The translations under genes were made by a program, and so were the position numbers. Shown here in pieces: positions 37,303-44,291 of a DNA stretch of 64,000 nucleotides. Under the pieces are notes generated by a model. The model made no database searches. It saw only the letters and a list, made by a program, of their open reading frames with translations, and had not been told where the DNA came from. Source of the DNA: Candidatus Jettenia caeni (lineage in GTDB: Bacteria > Planctomycetota > Brocadiia > Brocadiales > Brocadiaceae); assembly GCA_000296795.1 (NCBI GenBank), contig BAFH01000003.1:372401-436400 (forward strand), given 5' to 3'. Numbering within the stretch: the first letter of the stretch is position 1; every line of letters starts with the position of its first letter.

Positions 37303-37677
37303 ATGTCCGATAAAAATGTAATGGTTGTTGAAGATAACGAAAAAAACAGAAAACTGATGCGGGTAATACTCAAAGCAAAAGGATATAATGTGATCGAAGC
37401 AACTACAGGTGAAGAAGCATTGAGTATATTAAAAAATCAAAAGCCGGATATCATTCTCATGGATATCCAACTTCCGGGAATCGATGGTATTACCCTTGTG
37501 AAACAAATCAAAGCAGATATAACCACAAAAGATATCCCGATTGTTGCCGTAACTGCTTATGCTATGAAGGGAGATGAGAAAAAAATCTTAAGCTGTGGCT
37601 GCGATGCTTATATTAGTAAACCCATCAATACACAAGAATTGCCGCTCACGGTTGAAAAATATATAAAAAAGAGCTGA
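37303..37677 (+). CDS. Single-domain response regulator (DivK/CheY-like)
   Basis: The protein is one receiver domain of 124 aa, with acidic pocket VVEDN, phospho-acceptor Asp in ILMDIQLPGIDG (about residue 53), Thr/Ala switch VTAYAMKGDE and the Lys in SKPIN. No output domain is present. It probably shuttles phosphate or binds a partner. AAGGA precedes the chosen ATG. A further ATG 30 bases upstream would lie inside the kinase gene and is less likely. It is part of a kinase-regulator-regulator run on one strand. Confidence 0.9.
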   Translation: MSDKNVMVVEDNEKNRKLMRVILKAKGYNVIEATTGEEALSILKNQKPDIILMDIQLPGIDGITLVKQIKADITTKDIPIVAVTAYAMKGDEKKILSCGCDAYISKPINTQELPLTVEKYIKKS

Positions 37678-37684
37678 GAAAGAC

Positions 37685-38428
37685 ATGAATAAGCCTAAGA
37701 TATTAGTAGCAGATGACATTAAACAAAATGTGAAGTTATTACGGGTGATTTTGACCGCATTCGAATATGATGTGATCGAGGCATACGACGGCGAGGAGGC
37801 ATTGGAAAAAGCAAAAACAGAAAATCCGGACTTAATACTGCTGGATGTTATGATGCCAAAGCTTACAGGGTATGAAGTATGCCATAAATTGCGCGAAGAC
37901 AGGAAGACAAAAAATATACCAATCATAATGATTACAGCCCTGCATGAAACGGATGACAGGATACAAGGGATTGAGGCAGGAGCTGATGATTTTATCAGCA
38001 AACCGTTCAACAAAGCAGAATTACTTGCCAGAGTAAAGTCACTGTTACGGATGAGACATATAACTCCCCCACGTGATGAAATGCCGGTATTGGACTCCAT
38101 TCTATCCGATCTGACAGAAGGGGTAATCGTTGCAGACAAACAGTGGAAAATTAAGAATATCAATCCGAAGGCTCAAGAGCTTTTGAATATCCATGAGGCG
38201 GATATGAAAGACAAGGACCTAGCAGCATATTTATCCAATAAGAACTTGTCGATACCTCTTGATACGGTCATGGGTGCAGGAGAAAAAATAACTGATTTTC
38301 AAATATTGCCTCCGGGCATTCAAAACGCTTCGCATGTAAACGTTAGAATGACAAAGATATTTGATGAACATGCAAATGTCATCAGTATCACCTTAGTCTT
38401 AAGGAAAGAAAATAATCATACTATCTGA
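37685..38428 (+). CDS. Response regulator with C-terminal PAS domain
   Basis: The 247-aa protein starts with a receiver domain (VADDI, LLDVMMPKLTGYE near residue 53, ITAL, SKPFN). A PAS-type domain runs from about residue 140 to the end (SILSDLTEGVIVADKQWKI). There is no DNA-binding, GGDEF or kinase output, so it may be a scaffold or sensor relay. It is the third member of the run starting at 34850. The region after its stop is rich in repeats and then carries the riboswitch. Confidence 0.85.
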   Translation: MNKPKILVADDIKQNVKLLRVILTAFEYDVIEAYDGEEALEKAKTENPDLILLDVMMPKLTGYEVCHKLREDRKTKNIPIIMITALHETDDRIQGIEAGADDFISKPFNKAELLARVKSLLRMRHITPPRDEMPVLDSILSDLTEGVIVADKQWKIKNINPKAQELLNIHEADMKDKDLAAYLSNKNLSIPLDTVMGAGEKITDFQILPPGIQNASHVNVRMTKIFDEHANVISITLVLRKENNHTI

Positions 38429-38435
38429 GAAAAGA

Positions 38436-38470
38436 CGGCGCCGGCGTAGGGCAAGGCTTTAGCCTTGCGG
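38436..38470. repeat. Short palindromic repeat (GGCAAGGCTT/AGCCTTGC family)
   Basis: TAGGGCAAGGCTTTAGCCTTGCGGA is a perfect small hairpin. Relatives are at 38893-38922 and 60275-60300. It lies immediately after the PAS regulator and could end its transcript, although there is no strong T tract. Confidence 0.65.
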
Positions 38471-38640
38471 AAAGCAAACCTAAACAGGTTGTCCAAAAAT
38501 GCACAATGCAAAAAATCGGGTATTAACATTCAAGGACTTATGACACGAAAATTTGCTAAAATATCTATTCTCAGACAGCCTCTATGTATTCTCCTTGAAA
38601 AACAATTCCCTTCTGAGTATAGTGTTAAAACATTATACGT

Positions 38641-38670
38641 TTCACAAAGTATCGTTTTTGTTGCTATATT
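38641..38670 (+). promoter_or_regulatory. Sigma70-like promoter of the riboswitch transcript
   Basis: TTCACA and TATATT, separated by 18 bases, each match the -35/-10 consensus at five of six positions. The expected transcription start, about seven bases after the -10 box, falls at the first bases of the riboswitch candidate (ATTGCGATAAAGG), which is what a promoter-abutting aptamer should look like. Confidence 0.55.
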
Positions 38671-38676
38671 ATAGGC

Positions 38677-38770
38677 ATTGCGATAAAGGTAAACCTTCAG
38701 CGATGAGGGGGCGCAAAGGAAAGGGTCTTGTAATAGTGAACAGTGTCAGTATAAGTAACAGACGCTTACA
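38677..38770 (+). ncRNA. Probable cyclic-di-GMP-I (GEMM) riboswitch aptamer
   Basis: The 5' half matches the GEMM-I core well. GATAAAGGTAAACC is followed by a 6-bp helix (CCTTCA/TGAGGG) closed by a GCGA GNRA tetraloop, then GGGCGCAAAG. These carry the positions known to matter in the family: the G that contacts one guanine of the ligand (38688), and the intercalating A in GCAAAG (38715-38717 region). The second helix is weaker: GTCTTGT at 38725-38731 can pair with ACAGAC near 38758-38763, and I cannot see a textbook tetraloop receptor. An alternative hairpin (GTGTCA with TGACAC) overlaps the 3' half, and an intrinsic terminator follows. G rather than A at the discriminating position favours c-di-GMP over cGAMP. 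Confidence 0.6.
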
Positions 38771-38798
38771 TTTATAATTGACACGATAGAAACAAGAT

Positions 38799-38858
38799 GG
38801 CCTTACTACCGAAGATATTCTTCTTGAATATTTGGGCAGTAAGGCTTTTTTTGTTTCC
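38799..38858 (+). terminator. Intrinsic terminator, possible riboswitch expression platform
   Basis: GGCCTTACT...GATATTC pairs with GAATATT...AGTAAGGC in a long stem, then seven T residues. It lies about 30 bases after the aptamer candidate and ~720 bases before the surface-protein frame, so it would control read-through to that gene. Confidence 0.75.
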
Positions 38859-38889
38859 AGAAGTTATATGAATCATAATGAAAAAACGG

Positions 38890-39010
38890 AGTCAGTGTAG
38901 GGCAAGGCTTCAGCCTTGCAGAAGGCAAATCTTGTGCTCTCCCTGGTCATGGGAAAATACACAGGTTTTGAATTTGCACAAAGGGTAGGCGAACACAAGG
39001 TTCGCCTCCA
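38890..39010. repeat. Dispersed repeat (families H and A in tandem)
   Basis: A GGCAAGGCTTCAGCCTTGC hairpin is directly followed by the family A blocks (AATCTTGTGCTC, ATTTGCACAAAGGGT, GGTTCGCC). The right part matches the lon leader element at 27399-27483. Confidence 0.75.
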
Positions 39011-39127
39011 TATGCATCAAGCTAAAGGCTATCCGAGGACTCTCGAAACAGAGTTTCCGGGCAATTGTGTACCCATACAAAGTTTGGGAACAAGCTACTA
39101 ATTTAAGTATTGCGATAAGACTAAAGA

Positions 39128-39252
39128 GGGTGGCACAGACAAACCGTGTCCCCGTACGCCTTGAACGGGGACACGGTTTGTCCGTGTTGTTCGAATACAC
39201 CCGTGGATAGGGAATATACCACACTGACAAACAGAGTTTGTCTGTGCCACCC
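39128..39252. mobile_element. MITE-like palindromic element with 17-bp perfect terminal inverted repeats
   Basis: GGGTGGCACAGACAAAC at 39128-39144 is the exact reverse complement of 39236-39252. Inside are two further palindromes: GACAAACCGTGTCCCCG facing CGGGGACACGGTTTGTC, and GACAAAC facing GTTTGTC. Half-copies with the same ACAAAC/GTTTGT and TGCCACCC ends occur at 40085-40114, 42888-42914, 43795-43830 and 48255-48325. No transposase is encoded, so mobilisation would be in trans. Confidence 0.75.
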
Positions 39253-39318
39253 AGGAATAAGCTTACAGAGAATAAAAATTTCCAGAGAAACGCCCCCGGC
39301 AAGACACCTCTTCATGGT

Positions 39319-39444
39319 ATTCTAAAGATGTGGGTAAGGATAAGCTAGAAAATGGAGGGATGAGGGATTTCCCTCTTTTTTAAAGGGGGATTACGGGTGG
39401 TTTGTTATTCTCCACCGTTTCCACATGTTAGCTTGATGCATATG
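39319..39444. repeat. Left copy of a ~125-bp direct repeat flanking the surface-protein locus
   Basis: The region contains AAAGATGTGGGTAAGGA, then GGGGGATTACGGGTGGTTTG and TTAGCTTGATGCATATG. The same three blocks occur in the same order and spacing at 43641-43771. Confidence 0.8.
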
Positions 39445-39576
39445 AGGTTCGTCCCTACCTCTGTCTTGCACCGTATTTTGAATAATCAGGAAAAAATTAG
39501 CCTCAGGGGGTATCAGGAGTTTGGAACAGGAGTTCCACATCTCTTGTGCTATGGCTTTAAAGAGGAGGGGTTGGAA

Positions 39577-39699
39577 ATGAACAGGCAGGTGAGGATATAT
39601 AGTTGCTGGTTGATGTCCATGTTGTTTCTTTTATCCGGTGTACTAAACAACTCTATGACTGCATATGGTCAACCGGTGCAGTCAGAAAAGCCGGTATAG
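39577..39699 (+). pseudogene. Signal-peptide fragment of the SBBP/LamG protein, ended by an in-frame amber codon
   Basis: ATG at 39577 has an excellent ribosome binding site (GAGGAGGGG, ~6 bases upstream). The 40 codons encode a classical signal peptide (SCWLMSMLFLLSGVLNN, cleavage near AYGQP). TAG at 39697-39699 ends it. The same frame then continues without another stop through the entire 1000-codon gene, and the 14 codons after TAG read as natural linker (DQSGRYND...). A single C-to-T change from CAG would produce this. Either the gene is broken, or the amber is read through, or the assembly has an error. Confidence 0.75.
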
Positions 39700-39741
39700 G
39701 ATCAATCAGGAAGATATAATGATACTGCAACTTCACAAGGA

Positions 39742-42700
39742 GTGGATGAAGCCGTGAAGGCAAAGGTAGAGGAGAACTATGGTAAACTACCCCTGTATTT
39801 CATCCAAAATGATGGTCAGGCAGATGAAAAGGTACGGTTCTATGAAAGAAGCATCGGACATACAACATCCTTTACATCAGAAGGGGTACATCTTTCCCTC
39901 ACTCCGGCATCCCAATCTCCCCTTTCTCATGAATCCACTCAATTTTCCCTTTTTTATAAATTCACCAATTCTCCTCCGTCTACCGAATCTCTCCCTTCTC
40001 ATCCATTCACCAAATTCCCCTTTTCTAAAGGGGGACACAGGGGGATTACGAAAGATAATAGTCCTCACAACCCCCAAAGAGAAACACGGACAAACCAGTT
40101 TGTCCATGCCACCCAACCAGAAACTATCAAACTCATTCCCCTGGGCGCCAATAAAGACCCTCTAATCATCCCCGAAGGGCTACAAGAGGCAAAGGTCAAT
40201 TATTTTATTGGTAAAAACTCAGAAGACTGGAAAACAAATATTTCCACCTATCAGGCAATCCTCTATAAAGATATTTACCAGGATATCGATATGAGATTTT
40301 ACGGGAATAACCGTCAACTGGAATACGACATCATCGTCAAACCGGGTGCAAATCCATCACGGGTACAGCTTTCTTATCAGGGCATAGAGGACTTGAAAGT
40401 AACAGAGGAAGGCGATCTGGAGATAGCACTGAAAGACGGTAAGCTCATTCAGAAGAGACCTTACGTGTATCAGGAGATAGAGGGAAAGAGGGTGGAGAGA
40501 AAAGGGGCGTTTAAGGTTTCACGGTCAGGGTCTAACGTTCGAGGCCTGAAACACGAAGCCCGAAACTCAAAACACTTTATATACGCTTTCCAGGTTGCAT
40601 CGTATGACAAACGATATCCCCTTGTTATTGACCCTGTCCTCGAATATTCCACCTATCTGGGTGGTAGTGGTCGCGATCTCGGTCGTGGAATAGCAGTTGA
40701 TACCGCCGGTAATGTTTATGTTACCGGACGTACAGATTCGTTTGACTTTCCAACAGCCAATGCCCTTGATAAGAAGGGCAATAAAGAAGGCGATGTCTTT
40801 ATAACAAAGATGAACGCAGACGGCACGAGCCTTATCTTTTCTACCTATCTGGGTGGTAGTGATGGTTGGGATGGAGGTTCTAACATAGCGGTTGATGCCT
40901 CCAGGAATGTTTATGTTATGGGGGATACCTATTCGTCTTACTTTCCAACATTCAATGCCTTTGATGAAAGTTACAATGGAGGCGAAGATGTCTTTGTTGC
41001 AAAGATAAATGCATCCGGTACGAGCCTTATCTATTCCACCTATCTGGGCGGTAGTGGTGATGAATTTGGTGGTGGAATGACGATTGATGCCAGTGGGAAT
41101 GTTTATATTACCGGGGAAGTACGCTCGGGTGACTTTCCAACAGTTAATGCCTTTGATGACAGCCTCACTGGATTTGCTAGTATCTTTGTAACAAAGATGA
41201 ACGCAGACGGCACGAGCCTTATCTTTTCTACGTATTTTGGCGGCAGTAAGGGTTATTATCCCGACAGTGGTGAAATAGTTTCTGGGATAGCAGTTGATAC
41301 CGTTGGGAATATTTATATTACTGGAGGGACAAGTTTGTATGACTTTCCCATAGTCAATGCTGTTGATGCAGATCTCATTGGATCGGAAGCCTTTATAACA
41401 AAGATACTCTTTGTAACAAAAATACCCTCCGATCTGCAGGTTCGCTATACCTGCAATGAGGGCGGTGGAACGATGGTTACAGACTCCTCGGGCAATGGTA
41501 ATAATGGCATAATCGAAGGCGCCACATGGACAACAGGGAGAGAGGAAGGCGGGCTCAGTTTTAACGGGATTGATGACTCTGTATCTATCCCTCTGATAAA
41601 TAATGAAGAGCTATCCGTCTGCGCATGGTTTTATAAAAATGTCAATGATACAACGAATACCGATGCCATATTCGGCGGGGCAAGATGGAATGCTGATCCG
41701 CAACTTCGGGAGGGGTTTGATGTGCGCTTTATCCCCAGCGCTCCTGATACCTTGAGATTTGTCCTCACAACACAGGATACAAGCGGAGTGAGAACAACAA
41801 AGGAAGCCCAGGCAAAAGCGCTCAATTCAGTTGGTAGCTGGCACCATGTTGCAGGCGCCTATAATAAAACGACAGGTGAACAGAAATTATATATCAATAG
41901 TCAACTCGTTGATACGAAAATACATCCGGCAGGGAACACAGCCGTACCGTTATCTTATTCCGAGATGAATATAGGATATTCAAAATACGGGACAGGATAT
42001 TTTAACGGTATCATCGATGACGTCCGTCTTTACCGGCGAGCCTTGAGTGACAAGGAAGTACAAGGCATATACCATGCCGTTACCTCAGGCATGCAAATGC
42101 ACTATACCCTTGATGAAGGGACAGGAACGATTGCCCATGATGCTTCGGGCAACGACAATCATGGTGAAATACAGGGTGCTGTATGGACAGCAGGAAAAAG
42201 CGGTAACGGGTTAAGCTTCGATGGGGTTAATGATTCTGTATCAGCGCCCCGCATGAATCATGATGAGATTTCCCTGAGTGCATGGTTCAGGAAAAACGCC
42301 AATGATACAAGCCGTGCCGATGCCATATTCAGCGCGCTAAGATGGAGTTCTGACCCGCAGCTCCGGGAAGGGTTTGATGTGAGGTTCAGTCCTGGTAGTC
42401 CTGATACCTTGAGATATGCACTGGTAACCATGGATGGGAGTGGAAATAAAACAACGAAAACCGTGAAGGAGAATTTAGTCAACTCAGTGAATACCTGGTA
42501 TCATGTTGTCTGTACCTACAACATGGCTACCGGGAAGCAGCATCTGTATGTAAACGGGCAGTTGGTTGATACCGATACCCATCCGGCTGGAAATACGATT
42601 GTGCCATTGACCTATTATGATGATATAAGAGTGGGCTATTCACGATATAAAACAGGATATTTCAACGGCCTTATCGATGAAGTCCGCCTTTATCGGCGAG

Positions 42701-42744
42701 CCCTGAGTGACCAGGAGGTACAGGAATTGTATACGAATAACTAG
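39742..42744 (+). CDS. SBBP-repeat and twin LamG surface protein (main body)
   Basis: This is the 1000-aa continuation of the signal-peptide fragment. Residues ~10-290 are the conserved N-terminal module often preceding SBBP repeats (PLYFIQNDGQADEKVRFYE, YDIIVKPGANPSRVQLSYQG). Four beta-propeller-type SBBP repeats follow (FSTYLGGS...DTAGNVYVTG), then two tandem concanavalin/LamG domains (~560-775 and ~783-1000). The LamG domains are also similar at DNA level, so they arose by a recent duplication. The annotated GTG start has no proper spacing to its AAGGA and is probably not real. Expected role: secreted adhesin or matrix protein. It is followed by a strong terminator and preceded by the c-di-GMP riboswitch candidate. 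Confidence 0.85.
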   Translation: MDEAVKAKVEENYGKLPLYFIQNDGQADEKVRFYERSIGHTTSFTSEGVHLSLTPASQSPLSHESTQFSLFYKFTNSPPSTESLPSHPFTKFPFSKGGHRGITKDNSPHNPQRETRTNQFVHATQPETIKLIPLGANKDPLIIPEGLQEAKVNYFIGKNSEDWKTNISTYQAILYKDIYQDIDMRFYGNNRQLEYDIIVKPGANPSRVQLSYQGIEDLKVTEEGDLEIALKDGKLIQKRPYVYQEIEGKRVERKGAFKVSRSGSNVRGLKHEARNSKHFIYAFQVASYDKRYPLVIDPVLEYSTYLGGSGRDLGRGIAVDTAGNVYVTGRTDSFDFPTANALDKKGNKEGDVFITKMNADGTSLIFSTYLGGSDGWDGGSNIAVDASRNVYVMGDTYSSYFPTFNAFDESYNGGEDVFVAKINASGTSLIYSTYLGGSGDEFGGGMTIDASGNVYITGEVRSGDFPTVNAFDDSLTGFASIFVTKMNADGTSLIFSTYFGGSKGYYPDSGEIVSGIAVDTVGNIYITGGTSLYDFPIVNAVDADLIGSEAFITKILFVTKIPSDLQVRYTCNEGGGTMVTDSSGNGNNGIIEGATWTTGREEGGLSFNGIDDSVSIPLINNEELSVCAWFYKNVNDTTNTDAIFGGARWNADPQLREGFDVRFIPSAPDTLRFVLTTQDTSGVRTTKEAQAKALNSVGSWHHVAGAYNKTTGEQKLYINSQLVDTKIHPAGNTAVPLSYSEMNIGYSKYGTGYFNGIIDDVRLYRRALSDKEVQGIYHAVTSGMQMHYTLDEGTGTIAHDASGNDNHGEIQGAVWTAGKSGNGLSFDGVNDSVSAPRMNHDEISLSAWFRKNANDTSRADAIFSALRWSSDPQLREGFDVRFSPGSPDTLRYALVTMDGSGNKTTKTVKENLVNSVNTWYHVVCTYNMATGKQHLYVNGQLVDTDTHPAGNTIVPLTYYDDIRVGYSRYKTGYFNGLIDEVRLYRRALSDQEVQELYTNN
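40008..40114. repeat. Palindromic intergenic-type element inside the coding sequence
   Basis: Within the surface-protein gene lie CCCCTTTTCTAAAGGGGG and GGGGGATTACG, similar to the intergenic copies at 39380-39400 and 43690-43725. A GGACAAACCAGTTTGTCC hairpin ending TGCCACCC then follows, as in the MITE-like element. The element keeps the frame open and encodes a low-complexity Ser/Pro/Thr-rich stretch (about residues 89-125). Confidence 0.75.
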
Positions 42745-42887
42745 CATAAGACATTTTCATAGGAAAAAATTTTATTAATCCGGGAGGCATCCCTGGTAAC
42801 TGCTTAGAGTAAGGCACAAAATCGAGAATAAGAGAAAACCTCAGGGCAATTGTATCAGAATAGGAATTGTTCAGCCCGTTTTGGGTG

Positions 42888-42925
42888 GCGCTGACAAACT
42901 TCGTTTGTCAGCGCTTTTCTTTTTC
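42888..42925 (+). terminator. Strong Rho-independent terminator of the surface-protein gene
   Basis: A perfect 12-bp stem (GCGCTGACAAAC/GTTTGTCAGCGC) with a three-base loop is followed by TTTTCTTTTT. The stem itself derives from the ACAAAC/GTTTGT repeat family, which appears to have been co-opted as a terminator. Confidence 0.85.
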
Positions 42926-43291
42926 CTATCCCTGTGTGCATTCAGACAGGGAAGGACAAACCCCAAAGGCATCAAGCTAAGAATAGTGTTCCATAAGAAA
43001 GGAGGTATTTCCTTGGAAAAAGAACAACGTGTATCCCTGTTCCCCTCTAATCACCATTTAAAAAAGCTTATCCTTATCCACAAGTTGGGTAGGGATCGAA
43101 GGCAGAAGCAAGGTAAACCACGAAGTACACGAAGAAAGAAGGACGTAGAGACGCAAGATGCCGCATCTCTCCTGATATTGCATGGATAAAAAGCAGAGAG
43201 AGAAGAATACCTAAAACCGTAACATTGAATTTCCAGAAAGAATCATCTGGCAATGCAGGCATTACAAGAGAAGCGAAGTATGTGATGGTAT

Positions 43292-43363
43292 CAACCCACC
43301 CCTCAATCCCCTCCCAAGAGGGGACTTTTATACTCCCCTCTTGGGAGGGGTTAGGGGTGGGTT
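43292..43363. repeat. Palindromic intergenic repeat (family D), second copy
   Basis: AACCCACCCCTCAATCCCC faces GGGGTTAGGGGTGGGTT across CTCCCAAGAGGGG and CCCCTCTTGGGAG. It is the more perfect copy of the element at 32357-32454. Confidence 0.85.
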
Positions 43364-43374
43364 CATTCTCCTGG

Positions 43375-43403
43375 AGAGGCGCAACATCTTGCGTCTCTAC
43401 AAT
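43375..43403. repeat. GAGACGCAAGAT-type short palindrome
   Basis: GAGAGGCGCAACATCTTGCGTCTCTAC reads nearly the same on both strands. Relatives are at 43147-43171 and several times at 44200-44276. They are non-coding and contribute only spurious short ORFs. Confidence 0.7.
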
Positions 43404-43460
43404 TGGGGTAGGGGTATGCTGTTTCCTCTCGAGAAGGAATCGATCATAAAAAGAATTTAT

Positions 43461-43511
43461 TGAGACAGGATGAACAAAATTATTATTTTTATCTTGTTTA
43501 TCCTGTCTCAA
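43461..43511. repeat. Palindromic ACAGGAT-type repeat, second copy
   Basis: GAGACAGGATGAACAA pairs with TTGTTTATCCTGTCTC around an A/T-rich centre. It is the same family as the element at 12660-12716. Confidence 0.8.
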
Positions 43512-43640
43512 TAATGAGAGGGACCAAGAGATGTGTTTTGGGATCAACAAAATTCTTTGACTCTCCCCACATCAGGAAATCCTTGTTTGTATTGAGATTT
43601 GGAATTCTCCTATTCTTCATGTGCTTCATGTTCTTTGTGG

Positions 43641-43771
43641 TATTTAAAGATGTGGGTAAGGACAAGTTTTTAAAGGGGAGAAGAAGGATAAGTTTAGAAA
43701 AGGGGAATCAAGGGGGATTACGGGTGGTTTGTTATTCTTCGCCGTTTCCACATTTTAGCTTGATGCATATG
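43641..43771. repeat. Right copy of the ~125-bp direct repeat flanking the surface-protein locus
   Basis: It carries AAAGATGTGGGTAAGGA, then AGGGGGATTACGGGTGG and TTAGCTTGATGCATATG, as at 39319-39444 and in the same orientation. The two copies enclose about 4.3 kb containing the surface-protein gene. Confidence 0.8.
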
Positions 43772-43978
43772 CGGACGAACCCCATTCCTGTTCAAGACAT
43801 ACAGGGACAGGGTTTGTCCGCGCCACCCTTTCCGGATAGTATTGCAAGACTTCAAATTTTAGCTTAATGCAGATAAGGCAATGCCCTACCGGTTACATTT
43901 GACGCGATTGTCCTGGACTAAGGGGTAGGTTAACACCGCCAATCGCTTGCGCTTCCGTTGGTTAATCACAATAATATA

Positions 43979-44181
43979 AGCCCGAAGGGCTGATATGATT
44001 ATAGACCGCGAACAACCATGATGAACAACCCCGAAGGGGTGAAATGATGATGGAGAAAACACTGCCGCCGTACAATCAAATCCCAAATGTATGACATCTC
44101 AACGCAGGTTTCCTATGTCACCCCTTTGGGGTTGAATGGCTTTTTTTGCTTTTTTCTATAATCATGACATCCCTACGGGAT
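43979..44181. repeat. ~200-bp nested palindrome with CCCGAAGGG units
   Basis: GCCCGAAGGGCTGATATGAT at the left pairs with the region ending ATCATGACATCCCTACGGGA at the right. An inner pair, CCCCGAAGGGGTGAAATGAT and ATGTCACCCCTTTGGGG, lies between. The whole looks like a large inverted-repeat insertion near the 3' end of the permease gene. The rest of 42745-44291 holds only repeats and no convincing gene. Confidence 0.75.
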
Positions 44182-44199
44182 TGGGCAGGAAAATGAAAG

Positions 44200-44276
44200 G
44201 AGAGGCGCAAGATTTTGCGTCTTTACAACCAACAAACACAAAATCTTGCGTCTCCAAATCTTGCGTTTCTACAATC
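44200..44276. repeat. Cluster of GCGCAAGATTTTGCGTCT repeats
   Basis: Three close copies of (G)AGGCGCAAGATTTTGCGTC and AATCTTGCGTCTCC/TTTC occur in alternating orientation just before the stop of the convergent permease gene. They belong to the same family as 43375-43403. Confidence 0.7.
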
Positions 44277-44291
44277 TTCCCAAATTTCTCT

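Noticed and set aside
38677..38770. cGAMP-type (GEMM-Ib) reading of the riboswitch candidate
   Set aside because: The discriminating position appears to be G, which favours c-di-GMP. Left open only because the 3' half is diverged.
39397..39576. Upstream extension of the signal-peptide frame
   Set aside because: It runs through the direct repeat. The well-placed ribosome binding site marks 39577 as the start.
42881..43867. Several ORFs of 70-160 codons on both strands
   Set aside because: They are made of palindromic repeats and change character at repeat borders.
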